64,000 nt of DNA from JTS-RE37 sp963756115. GTDB taxonomy: Bacteria > Bacteroidota > Bacteroidia > Flavobacteriales > Flavobacteriaceae. Shown here one piece after another: positions 39,189-48,321 of the stretch. The stretch is from contig CAVWMN010000002.1 of NCBI GenBank assembly GCA_963756115.1, positions 558,001 to 622,000 on the forward strand. The letters run 5' to 3'. Numbering within the stretch: position 1 is the stretch's first letter; every line of letters begins with the position of its first letter. The notes under the pieces were generated by a model. That model searched no databases. It saw nothing but the letters and a program-made list of their open reading frames with translations, and had not been told where the DNA came from. A program made the translations under genes and the position numbers.

Positions 39189-40880
39189 ATGCAACTTTCG
39201 GAGCAGGAAATAGTAAGGAGGGATAAATTATCAAAGCTGCGGGATATGGGGATCAACCCGTATCCTGCCGCATTGTATCCTGTGGATGCAACAGCAAAAA
39301 GCATTAAGGAGGCTTACAGCGAAGGTAAAAAGGTAGTATTGGCGGGCCGGCTGATGTCGCGACGGATACAAGGCAAGGCTTCCTTCGCCGAACTTCAGGA
39401 CAGCAGTGGCCGGATACAGGTGTACTTCAACCGGGATGAGATCTGTTCCGGAGAAGATAAATCCCTTTACAATGAAGTCTATAAAAAGTTGCTGGATATC
39501 GGCGATATCATCGGTATTGAAGGAACCCTATTTACCACCCAGGTGGGAGAGAAAACGGTATTGGTAAAGCATTTCTCTATCCTGAGCAAAGCACTCCGCC
39601 CCCTGCCCCTGCCCAAAAAAGATGCCGAGGGGAACGTACATGACGAATTCAATGATCCTGAACAACGGTATCGGCAGCGGTACGTGGACCTGGCGGTTAA
39701 CCCGAAAGTTAAGGAAACCTTTATCAAACGTACCCGTATCACCAATAGCATCCGTGAATTCTACAATAAAAAAGGATACCTGGAAGTGGAGACACCAATT
39801 CTCCAGCCCATCCCCGGCGGAGCTGCCGCAAGGCCTTTTATGACGCATCACAATTCTCTCAACATCCCGCTTTACCTGCGTATTGCCAATGAGTTATACC
39901 TGAAACGCCTCATTGTAGGTGGTTTTGACGGGGTCTATGAATTCTCCAAGGATTTCAGGAACGAGGGTATGGACCGGACCCATAACCCGGAATTTACAGT
40001 AATGGAACTCTACGTGGCCTATAAGGACTATCACTGGATGATGGAAACCACCGAAGAACTGCTGGAAAAAGTGGTCCTGGATACTTCAGGTACTACAAAA
40101 ATTACCGTGGGAAACAAGGAAATAGAATTCAAAGCCCCGTACCCCCGGGTACCGATTTTGGAGGCTATCACAACCCATACCGGTTTGGATGTGGCTAAGA
40201 TGGATGAAACCGAACTCCGGCACGCAGCGAAAAACCTCGGGATTGAAGTGGATGACACTATGGGTGTCGGAAAACTGATCGATTCCATTTTTGGGGAAAA
40301 ATGTGAACGGCATTATGTGCAGCCTACCTTTATTATTGATTATCCGAAAGAAATGAGCCCCCTTACCAAGGAACACCGGGATAATCCGACTCTTACGGAG
40401 CGGTTTGAACTGATGGTCAACGGCAAGGAAATAGCAAATGCCTATTCCGAGCTGAACGATCCCATTGAACAGCGGGCCCGCTTTGAAGAACAATTAAAAC
40501 TTTCGGAAAAAGGAGATGATGAAGCCATGTTCATCGACCAGGATTTTTTACGGGCCCTGGAATATGGGATGCCCCCAACCAGCGGGATCGGGATTGGTAT
40601 TGACCGACTGGTGATGCTGTTGACAAACAATGCCTCCATACAGGAAGTATTGTTCTTTCCACAGATGAGGCCGGAGAAAAAAGCCATGGACCTCAGCGAA
40701 GAAGAAAAGCGTATCCTGAACCTCCTGAAGCCCTCGGGGGAAATGCCCCTGGCCGATTTAAAAGAGCAGGCATCGCTGAGCGGAAAAAAATGGGATCAGG
40801 CGATGAAATCACTGGTAAAACATAGCCTGGTCCGTGTTTCCGCAGCGGGAGATACAAAGACCGTCAGCCTGAAATCATAA
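39189..40880 (+). CDS. lysS: Lysyl-tRNA synthetase, class II
   Basis: Charges tRNA-Lys. N-terminal OB-fold anticodon domain (about 50-150), then the class II core: motif 2 around FRNEGMDRTHNPEFTVMELY and motif 3 GIGIGIDRLVMLL. The usual enzyme ends soon after LFFPQMRPE near residue 495; here about 65 more residues follow (EEEKRILNLLKPSGEMPLAD to the end), a helical piece with the look of a winged helix. Such tails occur in flavobacterial LysRS; role unknown. Single gene with its own promoter. Confidence 0.97.
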   Translation: MQLSEQEIVRRDKLSKLRDMGINPYPAALYPVDATAKSIKEAYSEGKKVVLAGRLMSRRIQGKASFAELQDSSGRIQVYFNRDEICSGEDKSLYNEVYKKLLDIGDIIGIEGTLFTTQVGEKTVLVKHFSILSKALRPLPLPKKDAEGNVHDEFNDPEQRYRQRYVDLAVNPKVKETFIKRTRITNSIREFYNKKGYLEVETPILQPIPGGAAARPFMTHHNSLNIPLYLRIANELYLKRLIVGGFDGVYEFSKDFRNEGMDRTHNPEFTVMELYVAYKDYHWMMETTEELLEKVVLDTSGTTKITVGNKEIEFKAPYPRVPILEAITTHTGLDVAKMDETELRHAAKNLGIEVDDTMGVGKLIDSIFGEKCERHYVQPTFIIDYPKEMSPLTKEHRDNPTLTERFELMVNGKEIANAYSELNDPIEQRARFEEQLKLSEKGDDEAMFIDQDFLRALEYGMPPTSGIGIGIDRLVMLLTNNASIQEVLFFPQMRPEKKAMDLSEEEKRILNLLKPSGEMPLADLKEQASLSGKKWDQAMKSLVKHSLVRVSAAGDTKTVSLKS

Positions 40881-40968
40881 GGGTTGTAACGCACCCGGAC
40901 CTAGCATTTACTTTCATTTTTATGTTTATCTTTAGGGTACCCCCGGTACTTTATCCGGATCGCTCTAA

Positions 40969-43704
40969 ATGAAAAACAAGAACGCTTTTGGCGCCCTCCT
41001 GCTGTTGCTTGTTGCACTAAGCGCGACGCTTTGGCCGTTATTGCAGCCGGCACCTGCTGTTGATTTCAGTGCGGATATAAAACCCATCTTTAATAAACAT
41101 TGCATTGTCTGCCATGGAGGGGTAAAAAAGAACAGCGGGTTTAGTTTATTGTTCCAGGAAGATGCCCTGGGTGATACGGAATCCGGCAAACGGGCCATCA
41201 TCCCCGGGGATGCATCAGGGAGTGAATTGATCAGGCGAATCAGGGAAAATGACCCGGAACTCCGGATGCCCTATAAAAAGCCTGCACTCACAAAGCAGGA
41301 AATCGGCCTGTTGACACGGTGGATAGACCAGGGGGCCAAATGGGGCAAGCACTGGGCCTATACCCTTCCCGGAAAGGTTACAGTCCCCTCCTTCAGGGCG
41401 GAAGCCGGTATCCTGGATAACGCCGCCACGAAGTTTATCAAAAATCCGATAGACAATTTCATACTTACCCGGCTGCGGGAAGCGGACTTGTATCCCAGCG
41501 AAGCTGCGGAGAAAGCAATCCTGGCCCGGCGCGTAGCATTTGATATAACCGGGCTCCCGCCCAAAAAAGAACTCTTCGATCCCTATATGGAAGGCCGGCT
41601 AAGCTATGAAAACCTCGTCGATTCCCTGCTTTCCCTCCCCGCTTACGGTGAAAAATGGGCAAGCTGGTGGCTGGACCTGGCGCGCTATGCCGATACCAAA
41701 GGCTACGAAAAGGACCAGGGTCGGAGCATGTGGCGCTATCGCGACTGGGTGATCAGGGCTTTTAATTCCGACCTGCCCTATGACCGGTTCACATTGGAAC
41801 AACTGGCCGGGGACCTCCTGCCCGATCCCTCGGAAGACCAGCTTATGGCTACGGCATTCCACCGGAATACCATGAACAACGATGAGGGGGGCACCGAAGA
41901 TGAAGAATTCCGGGTAGCATCTGTCATAGACCGGGTCAACACCACCTTCCAGGTCTGGCAAAGCACCACGATCGGGTGCGTGCAGTGCCACAGCCATACC
42001 TACGACCCCTTTAAACACGATGAGTACTATAAGCTGATGGCCTTCTTCAATAATTCCAGGGACGAAGACACCCCGGGGGAAGAACCGGCCTTGAAGTTTT
42101 ACAACGAAACCCAAAAGAAGCAGCTGGAAGCTGTAAAGCAATGGGTGACCCGTTATGGCGATACAACCATGGCTAAAGAGTATTCCAATTTTATGCTTTT
42201 TAATGAACCCATTTACCAGGCACATGATTGTGTCGATTTCCGGAATGGGGAACTTGCCGATACCAAATGGCTGGCACTTTGGGATGATGGCTCCTGCTAC
42301 CTGCGGGATGTACAGACACAAGCTGCCGGGTACCTCCTGCTTAACTATTGGTCTGATGTGGATGGCACCCAGCTTACCATCCGCCGGGATGGCCCTGAGG
42401 GGGAAGTTTTATCGCAGTTTCCTGTGGATAAAACACAGGGCAGGGTCATCCGGAAGATTCCCTTTAAAAGGACAACCGGCAAAACAACCTTGTTCATAGA
42501 AGCCAATAACGACCGTATCCCAAAGCAAACGGCCAGCAGTTATATTGTCTGGTTTGGGTTCCTGCAGGACCTTCCCGGGAAAGGGGAACCTGGATACGAT
42601 GCTATAGACCAGTATTTTTTAGGTTTACTCAACACCCAGGCCCCCACCCTCCCCATTATGTGGGAGAACCCGGATTACAGGATGCGTACAACCCAGGTCT
42701 TTGAAAGGGGGAACTGGCTCCTGAAGGGTGATACAGTACTTCCAGCCACGCCCGGGATATTGAACCCCTGGAATAGCCAATGGCCGGGGAACCGGCTGGG
42801 ACTTGCCAAATGGATCACACAGGAAGATAATCCCCTGACGGCTAGGACCGCCGTGAACCGGGTATGGCACCAGCTCTTTGGACGGGGCCTGGTAGCCACC
42901 CTCGAAGATATGGGTACACAGTCTGACCCACCTTCCCACCCAGACCTGCTCGACTGGCTGTCTCTCCGGTTTATGGAGGAACACCAATGGAGCCTTAAAA
43001 CCCTGGTCCGCGATATAGTCCTTTCGGGAACGTACCGGCAGCAATCTGAAAATACCCCGGAGTTGTACCGGACAGACCCGGAGAATGCACTCTATGCAAG
43101 GGGACCCAGGAAACGGCTTACGGCAGAAGAGATCCGGGACCAGGCCCTGGCGGTGTCCGGTTTGCTGAGTTCCAAAATGTACGGTCCGGGGGTTATGCCA
43201 CCTCAGCCGGACGGCATTTGGAAATCTGTGTACAGTTCCGAAAAATGGACCGAAAGCACCGGGGAGGATAAATACCGGCGGGGAGTTTACACCTACCTGA
43301 AACGATCTGGTCCCTATCCTTCCTTTATCACTTTTGATGCGGGGAGCCGGGAGGTATGCTCGGTCAGCAGGACCGTTACCAATACCCCCCTCCAGGCACT
43401 GGTCACCTTAAACGACCCCGTCTATTTTGAGGCAGCCTATACGCTGGCCTCACAATTTGAAGGCAAGAGCCCGGAACAAAACATTCGCGACTGCTACCGG
43501 CAGGCTACCTTCCGGGAAGTCTCGGATACCCGGCTGGCAGCCCTCCAGGTGTTGTACAAAACATCCCATTCAGAATTTGAATCGGATCCGGATGCCTTAC
43601 ATGCCTTCATCGACTTTAAAGAGGAACCAACCCCTGATGTGGCAGCCATGACGGTGGTAGCGAATGCCATCATGAACCTGGATGAATTTTTAACCAAATC
43701 CTGA
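40969..43704 (+). CDS. PSCyt1-DUF1549-DUF1553 protein (Planctomycete-type)
   Basis: A 911-residue exported protein. After a membrane anchor/signal (about 8-28) comes a PSCyt1 cytochrome c-like domain with CIVCH (about residues 45-49), then DUF1549 (PSCyt2; about 150-350, NPIDNFILTRL, WASWWLDLARYADTKGYEKD, a second heme-like CVQCH), an insert that looks like a carbohydrate-binding or jelly-roll domain (about 440-520), and DUF1553 (PSD1; about 600-880, NPLTARTAVNRVWHQLFGRG). The set is abundant in Planctomycetes and is often paired with DUF1501 proteins, as here. Reaction unknown; carbohydrate breakdown has been suggested in general. Confidence 0.9.
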   Translation: MKNKNAFGALLLLLVALSATLWPLLQPAPAVDFSADIKPIFNKHCIVCHGGVKKNSGFSLLFQEDALGDTESGKRAIIPGDASGSELIRRIRENDPELRMPYKKPALTKQEIGLLTRWIDQGAKWGKHWAYTLPGKVTVPSFRAEAGILDNAATKFIKNPIDNFILTRLREADLYPSEAAEKAILARRVAFDITGLPPKKELFDPYMEGRLSYENLVDSLLSLPAYGEKWASWWLDLARYADTKGYEKDQGRSMWRYRDWVIRAFNSDLPYDRFTLEQLAGDLLPDPSEDQLMATAFHRNTMNNDEGGTEDEEFRVASVIDRVNTTFQVWQSTTIGCVQCHSHTYDPFKHDEYYKLMAFFNNSRDEDTPGEEPALKFYNETQKKQLEAVKQWVTRYGDTTMAKEYSNFMLFNEPIYQAHDCVDFRNGELADTKWLALWDDGSCYLRDVQTQAAGYLLLNYWSDVDGTQLTIRRDGPEGEVLSQFPVDKTQGRVIRKIPFKRTTGKTTLFIEANNDRIPKQTASSYIVWFGFLQDLPGKGEPGYDAIDQYFLGLLNTQAPTLPIMWENPDYRMRTTQVFERGNWLLKGDTVLPATPGILNPWNSQWPGNRLGLAKWITQEDNPLTARTAVNRVWHQLFGRGLVATLEDMGTQSDPPSHPDLLDWLSLRFMEEHQWSLKTLVRDIVLSGTYRQQSENTPELYRTDPENALYARGPRKRLTAEEIRDQALAVSGLLSSKMYGPGVMPPQPDGIWKSVYSSEKWTESTGEDKYRRGVYTYLKRSGPYPSFITFDAGSREVCSVSRTVTNTPLQALVTLNDPVYFEAAYTLASQFEGKSPEQNIRDCYRQATFREVSDTRLAALQVLYKTSHSEFESDPDALHAFIDFKEEPTPDVAAMTVVANAIMNLDEFLTKS

Positions 43705-45215
43705 TGAGAGACCCAATAAAACAACTCCTGAAGGAGAAACTCGAACGGGAACTGCAGGCGCAGACACGCCGGCATTTTATCAAGGACTGCATAGCAGGCA
43801 TGGGCGGGCTGGCCCTGGGCAGCTTTTTTATTTCCTGTGAGGACAAACAAAGCAACATACGGCAAGGAAGTATATCCCTGACGGAGCGCGACCTGAATCC
43901 GCTGGCAACCCTCCCCCCTCCGCTGCTCCCAAAAGTAAAATCCGTGATCTTCCTGCATATGGCAGGTGCCCCGTCACAACTGGAGATGTTTGATTATAAG
44001 CCCACCTTGCAGAAACTTAACAACCAAGCCTGCCCGGAATCCCTGCTGGCAGGTAAAAAATTTGCTTTTATCCGGGGAGTACCCAAGTTATTAGGGCCCC
44101 AGGCAGCCTTTACCCGGGAAGGGGAATCCGGGAACTGGGTATCGGACTATTTACCGCACTTTAAAAATGTGATCGATGAGGTAGCCTTCCTGAAAGCCGT
44201 GAACACAGATCAGTTCAACCACGGTCCGGCCCAATTGTTCATGCATACCGGGGTGGCACGCCTGGGCCGCCCCAGCATCGGTTCCTGGGTAACCTATGGC
44301 CTGGGCTCGGAGAACCAGAATCTACCCGGCTTCGTGGTGCTGACCTCGGGGGGTAACGACCCCAGTGCCGGTAAAAGTGTCTGGGGAAGCGGATTCCTCC
44401 CTTCGGTTTACCAGGGGGTTCAATGCCGGTCTGAAGGGGCTCCGGTCCTCTACCTCGATGATCCGCAAGGGATGTCGCGAAACCTGAAAAGGAAAACAAT
44501 CGATGCCATCACCCAGATTAACAAAGAAGAATATGCCCGGTACGCCGATCCGGAAATCCTGGCCAGGATCAACCAATATGAAATGGCGTTCCGGATGCAG
44601 ATAGCCGTTCCTGAAGTTATGAATATCGATAGTGAGCCTGAACACATCCGGGAGCTGTACGGTGTTCAACCCGGAAAAGAATCCTTCGCCAACAATTGCC
44701 TGCTGGCAAGGAAACTGGTAGAGGAAGGGGTACGGTTTGTGCAGCTGTTCGACTGGGGTTGGGACAGCCATGGCACGGACCACTCCACGGCCGTTGACCT
44801 GGGCCTCAGGAATAAATGCAAAGACATTGACCGGCCGATGACGGCGCTATTGCTCGACTTGAAGCAGCGGGGGCTTTTGGAAGAAACCCTGGTGGTTTGG
44901 GGCGGGGAATTCGGAAGGACCCCCATGCAGGAAAACCGTGAAGGAAAAGAAATGGGTTTCAAGGGACGGGACCATCACGGGGATGCCTTTACCATGTGGA
45001 TGGCAGGAGGAGGCATCAAAGGAGGGGCTTCCTGGGGCAAGACGGACGAGATTGGATTCTCTGCAATAGAAGGCAGCGTGTCTGTCCACGATGTCCATGC
45101 AACCATGCTGCACCTGCTGGGGTTTGACCATGAACAATTCACCTATAATTTCCAGGGTAGGCCCTTCCGGCTGACCGATGTGGAAGGAGCCGTGATCAGG
45201 GAAATACTGGCATAA
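43704..45215 (+). CDS. Tat-exported DUF1501 protein
   Basis: A 503-residue protein of the sulfatase/alkaline phosphatase-like DUF1501 group. The start overlaps the previous stop (TGATG). A twin-arginine signal is visible (TRRHFIKD followed by a hydrophobic stretch, about residues 23-47), so folded export with a cofactor or metal is likely. Metal-site-like motifs are GAPSQLEMFDYKP (about 91-103), WGGEFGRTPM (about 400) and KGRDHHGDAFTMWMAGGG. It is always found near DUF1549/1553 genes, so the two probably act on one substrate. Substrate unknown. Confidence 0.9.
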   Translation: MRDPIKQLLKEKLERELQAQTRRHFIKDCIAGMGGLALGSFFISCEDKQSNIRQGSISLTERDLNPLATLPPPLLPKVKSVIFLHMAGAPSQLEMFDYKPTLQKLNNQACPESLLAGKKFAFIRGVPKLLGPQAAFTREGESGNWVSDYLPHFKNVIDEVAFLKAVNTDQFNHGPAQLFMHTGVARLGRPSIGSWVTYGLGSENQNLPGFVVLTSGGNDPSAGKSVWGSGFLPSVYQGVQCRSEGAPVLYLDDPQGMSRNLKRKTIDAITQINKEEYARYADPEILARINQYEMAFRMQIAVPEVMNIDSEPEHIRELYGVQPGKESFANNCLLARKLVEEGVRFVQLFDWGWDSHGTDHSTAVDLGLRNKCKDIDRPMTALLLDLKQRGLLEETLVVWGGEFGRTPMQENREGKEMGFKGRDHHGDAFTMWMAGGGIKGGASWGKTDEIGFSAIEGSVSVHDVHATMLHLLGFDHEQFTYNFQGRPFRLTDVEGAVIREILA

Positions 45216-45326
45216 TCAGGAAAGTGGGCCGTAGATTATGCATTCGTCTTTTACCGGCCGGTAACTATCACGTAGCAATAAAGAAAAATAGTTGGAACAG
45301 GATATCTTGAAGAAACCCAATAGTTA

Positions 45327-46721
45327 ATGGAGGTAGTAAAGGAGATGGTGGGACGTTTGCACCCCGTACTGGTACACCTTCCCATAGGGTTTATCATTTC
45401 AGGCCTGTTGTTGCTGTGGGTTGACCGCCAAAAAAAGGAATTCCGGAAGCCCATCCTGTTGATCTTTCTCTGGGGGGCCATCCTGGCGGTTGCCGCCTGT
45501 ATAACAGGTTACCTTCAGTACCTTGGGGAAGGGTATGCCTTTGATACCGTCCGTACCCACCTTTGGTTTGGAATAGCAACTGCAGTATTTAGCTTTGCCG
45601 TTTATGGTAAGCTTCGCGGCTTTCGGCGCGACCATCCGTTACAACAAGTACCAACTGCATTTTTTTCGTCCATCCTGTTACTCCTGATCCTCCTGACGGG
45701 CCACCTTGGGGGAAGTATAACCCATGGCGACGATTACCTGGTTGAGCCGCTGCCCAATCCGGTAAAAAAAGCTTTGGGCTTCGCGGTTTATGAGCGGCAA
45801 CTGATCGCCATTACGGGGGAGAATTGGGAGGATTCCCACCTTTATAGGGATATCATTGCCCCCGTCCTGAACAACAATTGTGTATCCTGCCACAACCCGA
45901 AAAAGTTAAAGGGGGAACTAAACCTTTCTACCCCCGAAGGTATTCTGGCCGGCGGGGAAAACGGGGATGTCATGATCCCTGGTGATGCTGAAAACAGCCC
46001 GATGTATGCCCGCCTGGTCCTGCCAGGGCATCATGAAGACCATATGCCGCCAAAAGGAAAGGAACAACCGGCCAAAGAAGAAATTGCCCTGATCCGGGCC
46101 TGGATACAGCAGGGAGGCCACTTTGAGGGTACCATCAGGGAGCTGAACCTCCCACAATCCCTGTTTGAACCGTTCTTTCCCGGTAAACCCAATTCAGATT
46201 ACCCCGAAATGCCTGTGGAGCCGGCATCGCCTGATTCCATCAACATCGCAAAAGCGCAGGGTATCCATGTTGAAAAAGTTAGTAAAACTTCCAATTACCT
46301 CCGTGTTTCCTGCCTCAACAAACCCGGATTTACAGATGCTGATTTTAAGCTCCTCCGGCCGATAGGCCAACAAATAGCCGCTTTAGACCTCGGGGGAACC
46401 CTTGTAACGGATGCGATCCTGACAGAATTGGGGACACTCCCCAACCTGTCGATCCTGAAATTAGACCATACCTCCATTACCGGGAAGAACATCCATCAAT
46501 TGCGGAAACTGGGACACCTAAGCATCCTTAATCTCACCGCTACTCCTTTCGATGGTGCCTTCCTGCAGGATCTCCATTCCTTTGGAAACCTCCGGGCTGT
46601 GTATCTCTATAAGACGGGGCTGACCAAAGCGGATTTACCCGGGGGGGTTCAGGACAGCGTATTGCTGGAATTTGGCGATTATGTCCTGCCAGCCCTGCCT
46701 TCAGATTCTGTAACATATTGA
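45327..46721 (+). CDS. DUF2231-like membrane protein fused to cytochrome c domain and LRR
   Basis: A 464-residue fusion. Four membrane helices in the first 130 residues with HPVLVHLPIGFI match the DUF2231 type. A PSCyt1-like cytochrome domain follows (about 180-275; CVSCHNPKKLKGELNL and HMPPKGKE, whose Met may be an axial ligand). The last 150 residues are leucine-rich repeats (LGTLPNLSILKLDHTSITG, then LRKLGHLSILNLTATP). The mix suggests an electron or redox link between the membrane and the PSD1/DUF1501 proteins upstream. A 111-bp gap precedes it. Confidence 0.85.
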   Translation: MEVVKEMVGRLHPVLVHLPIGFIISGLLLLWVDRQKKEFRKPILLIFLWGAILAVAACITGYLQYLGEGYAFDTVRTHLWFGIATAVFSFAVYGKLRGFRRDHPLQQVPTAFFSSILLLLILLTGHLGGSITHGDDYLVEPLPNPVKKALGFAVYERQLIAITGENWEDSHLYRDIIAPVLNNNCVSCHNPKKLKGELNLSTPEGILAGGENGDVMIPGDAENSPMYARLVLPGHHEDHMPPKGKEQPAKEEIALIRAWIQQGGHFEGTIRELNLPQSLFEPFFPGKPNSDYPEMPVEPASPDSINIAKAQGIHVEKVSKTSNYLRVSCLNKPGFTDADFKLLRPIGQQIAALDLGGTLVTDAILTELGTLPNLSILKLDHTSITGKNIHQLRKLGHLSILNLTATPFDGAFLQDLHSFGNLRAVYLYKTGLTKADLPGGVQDSVLLEFGDYVLPALPSDSVTY

Positions 46722-46816
46722 ATTACAACACAATAACAAAGTGTTAATATCTATAGTATGTGAAATAAAGAAGGAGATATATCGTTTTATAGGTATAGAA
46801 TCCCAAATCTATAGCT

Positions 46817-48205
46817 ATGAAACACCTATACCTACTCCTTGTTGCGACGTTCCTTTTACTTTCCTGTTCAAAGGAAAGCAGTGGTGATCCCATACCAGAA
46901 CCGGAGGCTCAGCCCGAGGCCTGTTTTGAACTCAGTACGGCATCTGTTGCCGTTGGAGAATCCCTACAGATCACCAGCTGTTCCGAAGGGGCCGATTCCT
47001 ATGCCTATGATTTTGGCAATGGCGAAAACAGCACTGATGCCAATCCGGATATTGCCTATATGGAGGCCGGGGAGTATACCATTGAACTCACCATCACCAG
47101 TAAGGCCCTGGATAGTGACACGTTTTCACTTGTGGTGCAGGTAACTGCAGCAGAGGCCACGTATCACTTTCCCTTTGTTCCGGAAGGATTTTCAGCATTT
47201 CCACTGGATGCCGGTATCAATGTGGCTGATGGCAGCATCTATTCCATAGACCTGCTGGTTGATAATGTCGGGTCCGGGGGCTCCAAATTCTATTATACGG
47301 AATTCGATGCTTCCTTTACCGCTACCAAGAGCTATATTACAGACAAGCCCTATACTACCAATAGTGCTTTTTTGAATAGTTATCCAAACGGAGCGAAGAA
47401 TTTCGTTTTTTCAAGGACATTGCCCGACCTATATGGCACCCAGGAGATGACCTATGATAGTAATTGGGGGTTTGTAAACGCAGTCAATTCAGCTGTTAAG
47501 CACAGTTTTGGATATATAAATGATGGCGCAGATTTCCTCTATTTCGGCACGGCCGAGGACAGCGGGAAATTCCAAACCGCAATCGAGCGGAGGAATACCT
47601 CCGGGGATGCTTATGCGGTATACCTTGATGACCTGGGGGCGAATGGTTCCATGATCGGGGATATGATCCCGGCAGCAGGAGGTTATATCGCCTTTGGTGC
47701 TGTCTTTACTAAAAACGGCAGCATGCCCTATATCAGCAATTACAGGCCGGCCCTCATCTTCCTGGACAATACCCTGTCCGTAACATCCCATGTACTATTC
47801 GAAACGTCTGTCCTTTCCGGTAAAATTAGCGATGCCAATGACCTCAGCGGATCCTATCATGTGGGACGCCTTGGCAATGGCAATATTGCCATGTATGGTA
47901 ATGGGGAACTGATTGTATCAGATGATTCCGGAAACCTGATCAGCTCCTCGTATTTTGAAGGAACAGAGAATAACCAGGCCCTGGTGGTCTTTGAGGATTC
48001 TTTTATCCTCTCCAGTGACCAGTATCTCCGGAAATTCAGTGCCGATGGCAACCAGGTCAGAGCAATAAAGTACAATGGAAAATATATGCCGGAGATCCTC
48101 GAGACGGCCGGTCACCTCTTTTTTGTGGCTGGGTATGAAACGGAAGGTGAAATTAAATTGTTATATGGTGCCTGCGATAAGGACCTGAACCTTATCAGCC
48201 TCTGA
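46817..48205 (+). CDS. PKD-domain lipoprotein, unknown function
   Basis: A 462-residue surface lipoprotein (Cys17 in LLLSCSKESS). Residues about 28-112 form a PKD domain (SYAYDFGNGENSTDANPDI, then EAGEYTIELTI). The remaining 340 residues form a beta-propeller-like region with repeated short strands (for example NGNIAMYGNGELIVSDDSGN). It stands alone, and AAGGAGATATATC at about 46771-46783 is a Shine-Dalgarno-like stretch but too far from the ATG to be used. Binding of a polymer or surface is a guess from the PKD domain. Confidence 0.8.
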   Translation: MKHLYLLLVATFLLLSCSKESSGDPIPEPEAQPEACFELSTASVAVGESLQITSCSEGADSYAYDFGNGENSTDANPDIAYMEAGEYTIELTITSKALDSDTFSLVVQVTAAEATYHFPFVPEGFSAFPLDAGINVADGSIYSIDLLVDNVGSGGSKFYYTEFDASFTATKSYITDKPYTTNSAFLNSYPNGAKNFVFSRTLPDLYGTQEMTYDSNWGFVNAVNSAVKHSFGYINDGADFLYFGTAEDSGKFQTAIERRNTSGDAYAVYLDDLGANGSMIGDMIPAAGGYIAFGAVFTKNGSMPYISNYRPALIFLDNTLSVTSHVLFETSVLSGKISDANDLSGSYHVGRLGNGNIAMYGNGELIVSDDSGNLISSSYFEGTENNQALVVFEDSFILSSDQYLRKFSADGNQVRAIKYNGKYMPEILETAGHLFFVAGYETEGEIKLLYGACDKDLNLISL

Positions 48206-48321
48206 TCCTCTTCAGAAAAAAATACTATGCTGTATTATAAAAGACCCTCGTTTTGGTGTTGCTGTTTTTTATTTTCAGAACTAAGGTAAATAGTATAGTT
48301 TAGGGCCATAATTACAAATTC

